Shown here one piece after another: positions 35,504 to 43,018 of a stretch of 64,000 bases of DNA. Position numbers and translations under genes: made by a program. The stretch's first letter is position 1. Each line of letters begins with the position of its first letter. The notes beneath the pieces are model-generated. The model saw only the letters and a program-made list of their open reading frames with translations. It was not told the DNA's origin and did not search any database. Source of the stretch: Longimicrobium terrae (lineage in GTDB: Bacteria > Gemmatimonadota > Gemmatimonadetes > Longimicrobiales > Longimicrobiaceae); assembly GCF_014202995.1 (NCBI RefSeq), contig NZ_JACHIA010000001.1, forward strand, positions 310,001 through 374,000, in the 5' to 3' direction.

Positions 35504-35520
35504 ATACCCCCGGGGGATAT
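35504..35520. promoter_or_regulatory. CsoR-like operator
   Basis: ATACCCCCGGGGGATAT, a near-palindrome of the GGGG/CCCC flanked by TA type bound by CsoR proteins, upstream of the csoR start on the minus strand. Confidence 0.6.
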
Positions 35521-35621
35521 GTCGGCGTTCCCGCTTTCCCCGTCAACCCCTTGGACGGCCATCCCCGGTCGTTTTCGCGCGATCCACTGATTTCGCGGAC
35601 AGGCGGGGCGGTCTGCCCGGT

Positions 35622-36308
35622 TCAGAGATACAGGAATCCGACCGGGATGGAATCCACCCGCAGAAGCCGGGTGCGGGAGCGCGGCTCGCCCGGGTCGCGG
35701 AAAAGGCACCGCTGCTGGATGGTGCGCCCCGAGGTAATCCACCAGACCGTGGCCGTCCAGGACCGGCCGGCCCCCCGCGCCGACTCTGCCGCCCTGGGGA
35801 GGGGCGAGCCGGGCGGCAGAATGTCATAGGGCAGGTACAGCAGGGCCGAATCGTTGTAGATCCGTCCCCAGCTTCCCCGCACCGGGATGTTGTCCACGAG
35901 TTCCGCGCAGGCGGCCGCCGCGGTGGCCGAGTCCCGCGGCGCGAACCGCGCAACGCTGTCCCAGTCCGCCGGGCCGGACAGGACGCGGGCGGCCCCCGGG
36001 CGGGAAACCACCGCCGCCGTGAACGGGCCTACGTGAGAGGTGCGGGGCGGCGCGAAGGATCCGTGGGAGTACACCAGCCCCGGAACCACCCGCGACGCCA
36101 CCCGCCGCACGTGCATGGAATCCGCCGCCATCCCGGCCAGGTGCGCCCAGTACGAGTTCTGCCGCATGCGATCGCTCAGGGCGGCACGGAGCAGGCTGTC
36201 CACCGCGGCGGGGGCACGATCCCGGGCCGCCGGCTGCCGCGGAGCGCATCCGAGGACGGCGGCCAGCAGCGCGGCGGCGGCGGCGAACCGCGATCCTGAC
36301 CGCATCAT
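35622..36308 (-). CDS. Lipoprotein of unknown function
   Basis: A 228-aa protein. It starts MMRSGSRFAAAAALLAAVLGC, a lipoprotein signal with VLGC lipobox, then a mature region with no family that I recognise. Recognisable segments include VDSLLRAALSDRMRQNSYWA and RIYNDSALLYLPYDILPPG. The double ATG (36308/36305) makes the exact first codon uncertain. It lies 59 bp from the end of the nucleobase permease gene upstream and could be co-transcribed. Confidence 0.7.
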   Translation of the reverse strand: MMRSGSRFAAAAALLAAVLGCAPRQPAARDRAPAAVDSLLRAALSDRMRQNSYWAHLAGMAADSMHVRRVASRVVPGLVYSHGSFAPPRTSHVGPFTAAVVSRPGAARVLSGPADWDSVARFAPRDSATAAAACAELVDNIPVRGSWGRIYNDSALLYLPYDILPPGSPLPRAAESARGAGRSWTATVWWITSGRTIQQRCLFRDPGEPRSRTRLLRVDSIPVGFLYL

Positions 36309-36367
36309 GCAAATCCGTCGTTCAGGTTGATCAGCCGCGAGCCGCACTGGTGGGCGGTCGTGCCCCG

Positions 36368-37747
36368 TCACCCGGGAACGGCGCGGGGCGGAAGCGCCTC
36401 GGCGGGCGCATGGGGATCGGCGACGCCGGAGTCGGCGGTGCCGAGGCCGTCGTGGCGGGACGCGGGCTCGCGCAGCAGCTGGTAGATGATGATGGCGCCG
36501 AATGTCGCGGTGCCGATTCCGCCGACGGAAAAGTCGCCCAGCTTGAGGATCAGGTCGCCCGCGCCCATCGTCAGCGTAACGGCGGCGGTGATCAGGTTTC
36601 GGCTGTTGGAAAAGTCCACCTGGTTCTGCACCCAGATGCGCCCGCCGGTGGCCGCGATCAATCCAAACAGCACCACCGAAAGCCCGCCCAGCACCGGCCC
36701 CGGAATGGTGCCGATCAGCGCGCCGAACTTGGGCGACATCCCCATTACGATCGCCGCCAGCGCCGCGATCACAAAGACCAGCGTGGAGTAGATGCGCGTC
36801 ACCGCCATCACCCCGATGTTCTCGGCGTACGTGGTCACCCCGGTTCCGCCCCCGGCCGCGGCCAGCATGGTCGCCAGCCCGTCGCCCACAAAAGCGCGGC
36901 CCAGGTAGCGGTCCAGCGACTGCCCCGTCATGGCGCCCACGGCCTTTACGTGGCCCAGGTTTTCCGCGACCAGGATCAGCGCCGCGGGGGCGAACAGGAG
37001 CGCCACGTCCCAGCGGAACACCGGGCGGGAGAAGTGCGGAAAGCCGATCCACGCCGCCTCACGCAGCGGCGCGAAGTTCACCGCGGGTCCCAGCCCCATT
37101 CCGTTGGCCAGCACCAGGTACAGCAGGTAGCCTATGATGCCGCCCAGCAGAATGGGCACCCGCTTCAGCAGCCCCGGCGCGTAGACCGCCACGGCGCCCG
37201 TCGCCAGAATCGTCAGAAGCCCGATGGAGGTGTCGAACCCGTTGGCGCTGATCGCCTTTACCGCCACCGGCGCCAGGTTCAGCCCGATGACGGCGACGAC
37301 GGAGCCGGTGACCACGGGCGGCATCAGGCGCTCGATCCACCGGTACCCGGTCGCCATCACGATCAGCCCGATCAGGGCGTACAGCGCGCCCGCCGCAATG
37401 ATGCCCCCCAGCGCCACGCCGATGTTGGGATTGGGGCCCGTTCCCGCGTATCCGGTGGCGGCAAGGCTGATGGCCACGAACGAGAAGCTGGACCCCAGGT
37501 AGCTGGGCACGCGCCCGCCCACGATCACAAAGAACAGGAGCGTGCCAATCCCCGAAAAAAACACGGAGGTGTTGGGGTCGAACCCCATGAGGATGGGCAC
37601 CAGCACCGTGGCGCCGAACATGGCGAAAACGTGCTGAAGCCCTACCACCACGGTCTGCCCCCACGGCAGGCGCTCTTCGGGGCCGATCACGCCGTCCGCC
37701 TTGACGGTCCAGCGGGGAAAGAAGCCTTGCGGTGCGGAGTCGCGCAT
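36368..37747 (-). CDS. NCS2 nucleobase:cation symporter (UraA/xanthine permease type)
   Basis: A 459-aa membrane protein with the NCS2 layout of 14 segments. Characteristic pieces include LPWGQTVVVGLQHVFAMFGA in TM1 and PPVVTGSVVAVIGLNLAPVA. A later segment near FVIAALAAIVMGMSPKFGAL carries the PGPVLGGLSVVLFGLIAATG motif. It imports uracil or a purine with a cation; the specificity is not decided. ATG 37747 (MRDSAPQGFFPRW) is chosen; the frame continues 27 codons upstream, but without the family start. No recognisable riboswitch is seen upstream. Confidence 0.88.
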   Translation of the reverse strand: MRDSAPQGFFPRWTVKADGVIGPEERLPWGQTVVVGLQHVFAMFGATVLVPILMGFDPNTSVFFSGIGTLLFFVIVGGRVPSYLGSSFSFVAISLAATGYAGTGPNPNIGVALGGIIAAGALYALIGLIVMATGYRWIERLMPPVVTGSVVAVIGLNLAPVAVKAISANGFDTSIGLLTILATGAVAVYAPGLLKRVPILLGGIIGYLLYLVLANGMGLGPAVNFAPLREAAWIGFPHFSRPVFRWDVALLFAPAALILVAENLGHVKAVGAMTGQSLDRYLGRAFVGDGLATMLAAAGGGTGVTTYAENIGVMAVTRIYSTLVFVIAALAAIVMGMSPKFGALIGTIPGPVLGGLSVVLFGLIAATGGRIWVQNQVDFSNSRNLITAAVTLTMGAGDLILKLGDFSVGGIGTATFGAIIIYQLLREPASRHDGLGTADSGVADPHAPAEALPPRAVPG

Positions 37748-38186
37748 GGACGGGTCCGTTGGGGAGGGGAGAGCGTGGCGGGAACGACGGGGAACGCACA
37801 AGCAAGCGCCGGGGCCGCAGATCCGCAACCCCGCCGCGGCGCGTATCTGTGGGGGGACCGGCCGCGCGGCGGAGCGGCGCGCCGGGAAGACCGCCCGCGT
37901 TCGTCCTATCTCTGCGGATCAAACGTTCCCTTTGCGCGCGGGTGTGCTGGCGCGGCGGGTTGGAGCAGCACAGAATGATCGAGATTGAGCTGTGGCACCG
38001 CGGGCACGCGGGCCGCAGGAGACGAATCCACCCAGACCATCGTAGCCGTTTCCGCCACGCCGCGTGCAATGATCTGCGCGCGGGCGGACGCCGGGGCCAC
38101 TCCGGCGGCGAACCCGGGGGATGTCGGCCCCCGCCGCGCAGGCGTCGTCATGCCCTCGCGGGACGTTCCTTCAACATCAGTTTGAC
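37748..38186. other. Gap without a supported gene
   Basis: A 439-bp region between the NCS2 permease (minus) and a small zinc-ribbon gene (plus). I see GC-rich DNA with short inverted repeats (CGCGGGC/GCGGCG). A minus-strand 81-codon frame at 37906-38151 has no recognisable product or RBS. Confidence 0.5.
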
Positions 38187-38378
38187 GTGAAGCCTTCGAT
38201 TTTCAGGCTGCGGGGCGTGGGCTCCGGCCGGGTGTGTCCGCGGTGCGGCGGCGACTCCATGCGCACCGAGGGTGGGATGATGAACCGCATGCTGCGCCGC
38301 ATGGGGCTGCGGATTCGATGGTGCCGCGCCTGCCGCGCGGAGTTCGTCGCGCCGCTCAAGGTTCCGCCGCTGGAGTAG
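38187..38378 (+). CDS. Small zinc-ribbon protein
   Basis: A 63-aa protein starting at a GTG. It has two Cys pairs, CPRCG and CRACR, about 30 residues apart with a basic helix between (MMNRMLRRMGLRIRW), the pattern of a mini zinc ribbon. No close RBS is visible; an ATG lies 22 codons upstream (38121) in a less convincing region. A bidirectional terminator follows at 38535. Possibly nucleic-acid-binding. Confidence 0.5.
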   Translation: MKPSIFRLRGVGSGRVCPRCGGDSMRTEGGMMNRMLRRMGLRIRWCRACRAEFVAPLKVPPLE

Positions 38379-38534
38379 ACGGCCGGACCGCGGCGGATTG
38401 CCGGAACGCTCGGTTTCCGCCCGCGCGGAGCCATCTCCACGGGCACCGGCGGTCCGCGCGGGTGACACGCGGATCCGCCTTCCGGTCGTGGCGACCCGGG
38501 GCGGCGCGCGTGATTCGGCGGAGTTCCTCGACAG

Positions 38535-38572
38535 AAAAAGGCCCCCGGCATGATCGTGCCGGGGGCCTTTTT
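38535..38572. terminator. Bidirectional intrinsic terminator
   Basis: AAAAAGGCCCCCGGCA and TGCCGGGGGCCTTTTT form a perfect 16-bp stem including A/T tracts on both sides, between the convergent zinc-ribbon and IPT lipoprotein genes. Confidence 0.9.
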
Positions 38573-38587
38573 CCATCCGCGCGCGGA

Positions 38588-40714
38588 TCAGCGGCCGAAG
38601 ACCGGGCTGCTGATCAGGTAGATCTGGTTGGTGTCGACAAACGCCAGACCGTTGTCGCCCCAGCGCACCATCCGGCTGACGGCGAGGGCGGGATGGTCCG
38701 ACGAGACGCCGGCGACCGTCACGGTGGCGAGCGACTGGAACGTGTTCAGGTCGTAGACGATGATGGCCGAGCCGCTCAAGACGAACGCCCTGCCCAGCCC
38801 CGCGTCCACCGCCATGGCTTCGCCCCCGCCCAGCGTTCCCATCCGCACGCGGCGCGCGGCGTCCACCACCGAGCCGTCCGTGCCGTAGATGCGCCCGGAC
38901 TCGCCCAGGATGTCCGTGTAGAACCCGCCGATCACCCCGCGGGTCTCGTTGGTGTGGCGCACGCCGGCCGCGTCCACGCCCATGGTAAAGAACTCGAACC
39001 CGGTGTGGGCGTTGTTGAAGCCGTACAGCACCGACGACGATTCCAGGAACTCGATGCGGTTTCCGCCCGTGTGCCCCGGCGACGACTGCGGGCGCGCCAC
39101 CCCGTCGTCGTAGATGGTGACCCCGTCCAGCGGCGGGCTGTAGCCCCGGTTGTGCCGCGACACCGCCACCGAGCGGGGGCGGCCGGGAAGCACTTCCAGG
39201 TCGCCGGCCACCTGCCCGCCGGTGAGCGACCACTGGATTCCGGGGGTGAGCGAGGGCAGGTCCACGCGGCGGATGGCGCTGGCGCCGTCCAGGCCCACGT
39301 ACAGGAACTGGCCGTCGTCAGACCGGGCCACGCGCCCCGGTTCGCTCCCCACGAACACCGAGCCGGCAACGGTGCCCGCCGACGGGTCGATGGCCACGAT
39401 GCTGTTGGCGTAGGCCGAGGTGCTCCGCGCGCTGGCGTACACGCGGTCCGATCCCGGATCGTACACGAGGTCGCGCGCGGAAATGGCCACCGTGCGCCGG
39501 ACCGCGGCCGCGGAGCCCAGCGTGCGCACCGTGAACGAGACGCCCGACGAAGTGCCGCCGCCCGGCGCCGGGTTGCTCACCGTGATCTCCGCCGTCCGCG
39601 CGCCCGCCACGTCCTCGGCGGCGATGGTGGCGGCCAGGCGGGTGCCGCCCAAGTACTGCGTGGGCCGGCTCTGGCCGTTCCACCGCACCACGGAGTTCTC
39701 CACAAAGGAGGTTCCATGGACGTAGAGCGTAAACCCGCCGCGTCCCGCCGTCGCGCCCCGCGAGGGGAGGATGGTGATGACCGGCGCGCCGTTGACCACC
39801 TGCAGCGGAAGCGGGCCCGACACGCCGCCGCCCGGGGCCGCGTTCACCACGGTGATGGTCAGGGTGCCGGCCGCGCGCAGCATTCCCTCGCTCAGCGTCG
39901 CGTTCAGCACGCCCCCGTTCACGAAGGTGGTGGGGACGGCCGTTCCATTCACCTGCACGATGGAGTTGGCCAGGAACCCGGTGCCGTTCACCGTCAGCGT
40001 CAGCGGCTCGCGCCCGGCCGTGGTCTGCGTGGTGCCCAGCGACGAAATCGCGGGCTGCGGGGCGCGCACCTCGAAGGGGAACGGGGACGAAACGCCGCCG
40101 CCGGGCTGCGGGTTCACCACGGAAAGCGTGCGCGCCCCGGACGTCGCCAGGATCGTGTCGCTCACCTGCACCCGCAGCTGCGTGGCGGAAACAAAGGTGG
40201 TGGGCCGCACCGCGTTGCCCACGTACGCGCGCGACCCGGCCACGAAGCCGGTGCCCGTCACGGTGACGTCGGTGGAGGCGCCTCCGGCCGTGAGCGCGGC
40301 AGGCGCCAGCGCCGAAACCACGGGCAGCGGGTTCTGGACGGGGGATACGGTGAGCGGGGCCGCGTTCGACACGCCGCCGCCCGGCTCGGGGTTGAACACG
40401 AGGACCTGGATCTGTCCCGCGGCTTCCACGTCCGCGGCGGTCAGGGTGGCCCGCAGTTCTGTCCCGCTTACGAACTGCGTGGGCCGGTCGGTGCCCTTGA
40501 CGCGCACCACCGACTGGCGGACGAAGTCGTTTCCGATCACGCGGAGGGCGGTTTCGCCGCTCCGCTGCTGCACGCTGTTGGGTTCCAGCGTGACGATGGC
40601 CGGGATGGGATTGCTGCTTTCGGTTCCTCCGTCGCCGCACGCGGCGAGCAGAAGGCCGAGCATGGCCAGCGCGGCCCCGGAAAGGCGGCGCGGGGACAAG
40701 AATTTCGGGTACAT
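38588..40714 (-). CDS. Secreted lipoprotein with four IPT/TIG repeats and a beta-propeller
   Basis: A 708-aa protein. Signal peptide with lipobox at C26 (LLLAAC). Four tandem immunoglobulin-like IPT/TIG repeats span about residues 38-123, 131-216, 221-306 and 311-396, each containing a GTGF/GTSF-type turn and ending in NPxPGGG. The C-terminal 300 residues form a repetitive beta region with DRVYASARSTSAYANSIVAI and SDDGQFLYVGLDG motifs typical of a YVTN/NHL-type propeller. It is probably anchored outside the membrane, for adhesion or binding. ATG 40714 is chosen; the open frame runs further upstream without a signal peptide. Confidence 0.82.
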   Translation of the reverse strand: MYPKFLSPRRLSGAALAMLGLLLAACGDGGTESSNPIPAIVTLEPNSVQQRSGETALRVIGNDFVRQSVVRVKGTDRPTQFVSGTELRATLTAADVEAAGQIQVLVFNPEPGGGVSNAAPLTVSPVQNPLPVVSALAPAALTAGGASTDVTVTGTGFVAGSRAYVGNAVRPTTFVSATQLRVQVSDTILATSGARTLSVVNPQPGGGVSSPFPFEVRAPQPAISSLGTTQTTAGREPLTLTVNGTGFLANSIVQVNGTAVPTTFVNGGVLNATLSEGMLRAAGTLTITVVNAAPGGGVSGPLPLQVVNGAPVITILPSRGATAGRGGFTLYVHGTSFVENSVVRWNGQSRPTQYLGGTRLAATIAAEDVAGARTAEITVSNPAPGGGTSSGVSFTVRTLGSAAAVRRTVAISARDLVYDPGSDRVYASARSTSAYANSIVAIDPSAGTVAGSVFVGSEPGRVARSDDGQFLYVGLDGASAIRRVDLPSLTPGIQWSLTGGQVAGDLEVLPGRPRSVAVSRHNRGYSPPLDGVTIYDDGVARPQSSPGHTGGNRIEFLESSSVLYGFNNAHTGFEFFTMGVDAAGVRHTNETRGVIGGFYTDILGESGRIYGTDGSVVDAARRVRMGTLGGGEAMAVDAGLGRAFVLSGSAIIVYDLNTFQSLATVTVAGVSSDHPALAVSRMVRWGDNGLAFVDTNQIYLISSPVFGR

Positions 40715-41003
40715 CCGGGACGGGGTTGAGACGGAGGAACAACCTGGAACGTGGCGCTGCCGCGTGCGCGGCAGGGACGGCAGGGGAGCGGAACGGGCTC
40801 CGGGGGGAAACATCGTGCGCCGCCACCCAACCCGCAACCCGGCCCCGGGCCGGAAATCGAGCCGCGACCCGCCACAACCAGCCGCACCGAAGGCCTCGTC
40901 CGCCGTACGCGGCCAGAGCGGCGGATGCAGTCCGTCCCTCCACGCGGGACACCTATCACCGTGCGGCGGCTTGCGTCGCGGTCCGGCGTGCGTGTTCCGG
41001 ACG

Positions 41004-41044
41004 CGCAAAGCCCCGGACACCTGAGCAGGTGCCGGGGCTTTGCG
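41004..41044 (-). terminator. Terminator-like hairpin after tRNA-Gly
   Basis: CGCAAAGCCCCGG with CACCT pairs with AGGTG and CCGGGGCTTTGCG, a long stem about 11 bp downstream of the tRNA-Gly 3' end on the minus strand. Confidence 0.75.
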
Positions 41045-41054
41045 TTTCCATCAG

Positions 41055-41127
41055 AGCGGGAGACCGGGCTCGAACCGGCGACATTCAGCTTGGAAGGCTG
41101 ACGCTCTACCAACTGAGCTACTCCCGC
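41055..41127 (-). tRNA. tRNA-Gly(TCC)
   Basis: On the minus strand: acceptor GCGGGAG/CTCCCGC, D-arm AGTTGGTAGAGC, anticodon loop CTTCCAA (anticodon TCC), T-arm GTTCGAGCCC. A 73-nt gene with T discriminator and no encoded CCA. Confidence 0.95.
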
Positions 41128-41212
41128 AGACCGCGCACCAGCCGTGCGCGGGACCACATTATATCCAGAATCCTCGAATCGCGCAATCCGTCCGCGGAGC
41201 AGCCGGAACGCG

Positions 41213-41242
41213 GCAGAGCCACCTGTCGGGATCGAACCGACG
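41213..41242. repeat. 30-bp direct repeat of tRNA-Thr 3' end (candidate att site, far copy)
   Basis: Identical to 42887-42916, from GCAGAGCCACCTGTCGGG through the T-arm CGAACCGACG. Flanking sequence is unrelated. It covers the 3' part of tRNA-Thr plus four bases beyond its end, the pattern of a tRNA-targeted integration scar. Confidence 0.8.
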
Positions 41243-41496
41243 CCTATGCAACCTGCTTTACATCTTTAAAGAGTAGGAGATGGATCTTCGGGGATGGGGA
41301 GAGCAGGCATCCGACGGGTGCGCGGTGGCCTGTCCTGGGGATCGTCTGCCATGAACGGGGTCCTGCTCTGATGAGAACGGCGACCGGCTCAGGGCGCCGC
41401 GGGGCACTCCCGTGCGAACGGGCGACGCCTTAGTGAACCGTACTTAGCTTCTGCCGCTCGCAGGTCGAGGGAGGAACTGAATCAATGCGGCTGTGA

Positions 41497-41973
41497 CTAC
41501 TCCCCGAGCCCCTCACCCTCACGCGCGGCAGGCAGGGCGAGAGGCTCGCCTCCGTCCACCCTGATCTCAATCCGCAGTCCGTACCTCCAAGCCAGTTCCT
41601 CCAACTTGGCCGCCAGTTTCCGCGCCGCGGCTGCAATCTCTTCCGACGAGGCGGGCACGATCGGCGTTTCAGCGATCTTCTTCGCCTCTGCGTCGCGAGC
41701 CATGCCGACCGCTTTTAACGCCTCCTGATCGGCCTGCGCGTTCGCGAGGCGCGCCTGCGCTCGGGTCAACTCCGCGTCCGCGGAAAGCTTATCCAACTGC
41801 GCGTCCGCAGCCCGATCCGCCAGTTCCCACTTGTGGGCAAACCACGGTAGCACCGTTTCGAGGAAACGTTGCCAGCGGCCCTTCTCCGCCGGTGTGCGCG
41901 GCGGGTTGGGGATCCCGGTGTAGCGCTGCAGCGGGACGGGCTCATCTTCGTTGCTGTCGTAAGGCTGCCTCAT
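41497..41973 (-). CDS. Unknown helical protein, second gene of the tRNA-bounded operon
   Basis: A 158-aa protein that I cannot assign. The N-terminus is polar and proline-rich (RYTGIPNPPRTPAEK). A long amphipathic helix follows (about residues 48-105, LADRAADAQLDKLSADAELT), with an Ala-rich heptad character, then a second helix (EIAAAARKLAAKLEELAWRY) and the short strand LRIEIRVDGGE. Its ATG overlaps the stop of the upstream gene (ATGA), so the two are co-translated and probably interact. No membrane segment or enzyme motif. Confidence 0.7.
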   Translation of the reverse strand: MRQPYDSNEDEPVPLQRYTGIPNPPRTPAEKGRWQRFLETVLPWFAHKWELADRAADAQLDKLSADAELTRAQARLANAQADQEALKAVGMARDAEAKKIAETPIVPASSEEIAAAARKLAAKLEELAWRYGLRIEIRVDGGEPLALPAAREGEGLGE

Positions 41974-42497
41974 TCTCCTCCCCCTGCGAGCATCCTCACG
42001 CCCTCCGGTGTGAAATCGATCCCGCTCCCACCGATCCGGCGGTAGAGAACGGAGAGATCGGAGAGGATGTCCGCGATTTCCTCCGCAGGGGCAGAGCCTG
42101 GATCGATCAAGATGGAGATCGAGGACATCGGCGATTGATCGCTCTCCATGGATGGTTCAGGGATCGTCTCGAACAGGGCGTGTGTAGCATCCGCCAAGTC
42201 TTGCAGCGCTGTTGAGATTGGATCGAACTGAAGGTGTTCCGTGGGCTGTGGCCCAGCCGTCCGCAATCTACCGAGACTTGCTAAGAGGATTTCGACCTGC
42301 TCCGGAGGCATACCCGGAGGGATTTCCGCAAGAGCGCTTCGAAGCTCCTCAAGAAGGGCGGGATACGTGAGTTCTGCCCGAGCGCTCAAGATGTTGTTTG
42401 ACCGGATCAACCAACCTTGGAGTCCCCCTACAGCCTCCCGCAAACGGGCAAGGAAAGCCTCGCGTTCCCGGCCGTCGCTGAGAAACCCTCCTCCCAT
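41970..42497 (-). CDS. Unknown protein, first gene of the tRNA-bounded operon
   Basis: A 175-aa protein with an excellent RBS (GAGGAGGT, four bases before ATG). The N-terminal 80 residues are helical (REREAFLARLREAVGGLQGW, then TYPALLEELRSALAEIPPG). The C-terminal 50 are an alpha/beta unit: SISILIDPG, AEEIADILSDLSVLYRRIGG, SGIDFTPEG. No catalytic motif is visible. The two-domain organisation and ATGA-coupled partner suggest an adaptor with effector, an inference only. Confidence 0.75.
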   Translation of the reverse strand: MGGGFLSDGREREAFLARLREAVGGLQGWLIRSNNILSARAELTYPALLEELRSALAEIPPGMPPEQVEILLASLGRLRTAGPQPTEHLQFDPISTALQDLADATHALFETIPEPSMESDQSPMSSISILIDPGSAPAEEIADILSDLSVLYRRIGGSGIDFTPEGVRMLAGGGE

Positions 42498-42890
42498 AAT
42501 TACCTCCTCATCGCAGGTGTGGCGTGTTGGATGCGAACCAGGCGTTGCGGCCGGCATCCCCCGTCTGCCCTTTCCGTCAGACGGGCGCGTTGCGCGCCGT
42601 CTGCATTGCCGCGTATGCGGCTCCCGCCTCACGGACTGCAGAAATGAAGGACCCGCTGAGGTCCGACCTCCGCAACGGCGATCCGCAAGGCGGCGAGCGA
42701 CGCGCGCGCTAGTGCAGCTGGGGATCGGAACCTACGATCACGAGGCCGGGAGAATGAGCGACCACGGGCATCGTAAATCCAAGATCGGCACCACCAACCG
42801 CCACCAGAACCGCCACCGAGCATCGAGGGCCGGTGGCGGTTCGGCTTGCGACCACGCCGCAAGGACCATCAGGATGAGCACTTACAGCAG
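42498..42890. other. Operon upstream region within the tRNA-bounded element
   Basis: A 393-bp region with no gene supported. It contains a tRNA-T-arm-like stretch at about 42714-42740 (AGCTGGGGATCGGAACCTAC) with an inserted base, probably a decayed tRNA-like piece, and the hairpin at 42807-42842. Confidence 0.5.
42807..42842 (-). terminator. Hairpin downstream of tRNA-Thr
   Basis: GAACCGCCACCG and CGGTGGCGGTTC arms (12 bp perfect) about 50 bp after the tRNA-Thr 3' end. Confidence 0.55.
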
Positions 42891-42916
42891 AGCCACCTGT
42901 CGGGATCGAACCGACG
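42887..42916. repeat. 30-bp direct repeat at tRNA-Thr 3' end (candidate att site, tRNA copy)
   Basis: The tRNA-side copy of the repeat described at 41213-41242. It overlaps bases 42891-42916 of the intact tRNA gene. Confidence 0.8.
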
Positions 42917-42963
42917 ACCTTTCGATTACAAATCGAGTGCTCTACCAGCTGAGCTAAGGTGGC
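42891..42963 (-). tRNA. tRNA-Thr(TGT)
   Basis: On the minus strand: acceptor GCCACCT/AGGTGGC, D-arm AGCTGGTAGAGC, anticodon loop TTTGTAA (TGT), T-arm GTTCGATCCCGAC. The 73-nt gene is intact, with no encoded CCA. Confidence 0.95.
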
Positions 42964-43018
42964 GAAATCGCGGCCGAAAAGTAAAACCCCGCGCCGCATC
43001 GCACCACCCCCGCCCGTT

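Larger units (their letters stand above)
41213..42916. mobile_element. Mini integrative-element remnant at tRNA-Thr
   Basis: Two 30-bp direct copies of the tRNA-Thr 3' end bracket about 1.67 kb that holds only a two-gene minus-strand operon. The inner sequence is visibly less GC-rich than neighbours and contains no integrase. It may be a decayed island or a satellite cargo. Element boundaries are inferred from the repeats. Confidence 0.6.

Noticed and set aside
37906-38151. Minus-strand 81-codon frame
   Set aside because: No recognisable domain, no RBS and unusual composition; not included as a gene.
42712-42750. Possible tRNA at 42712-42750
   Set aside because: A T-arm-like sequence is present but contains an inserted base, and no matching acceptor or anticodon stem forms. 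At best it is a decayed fragment.
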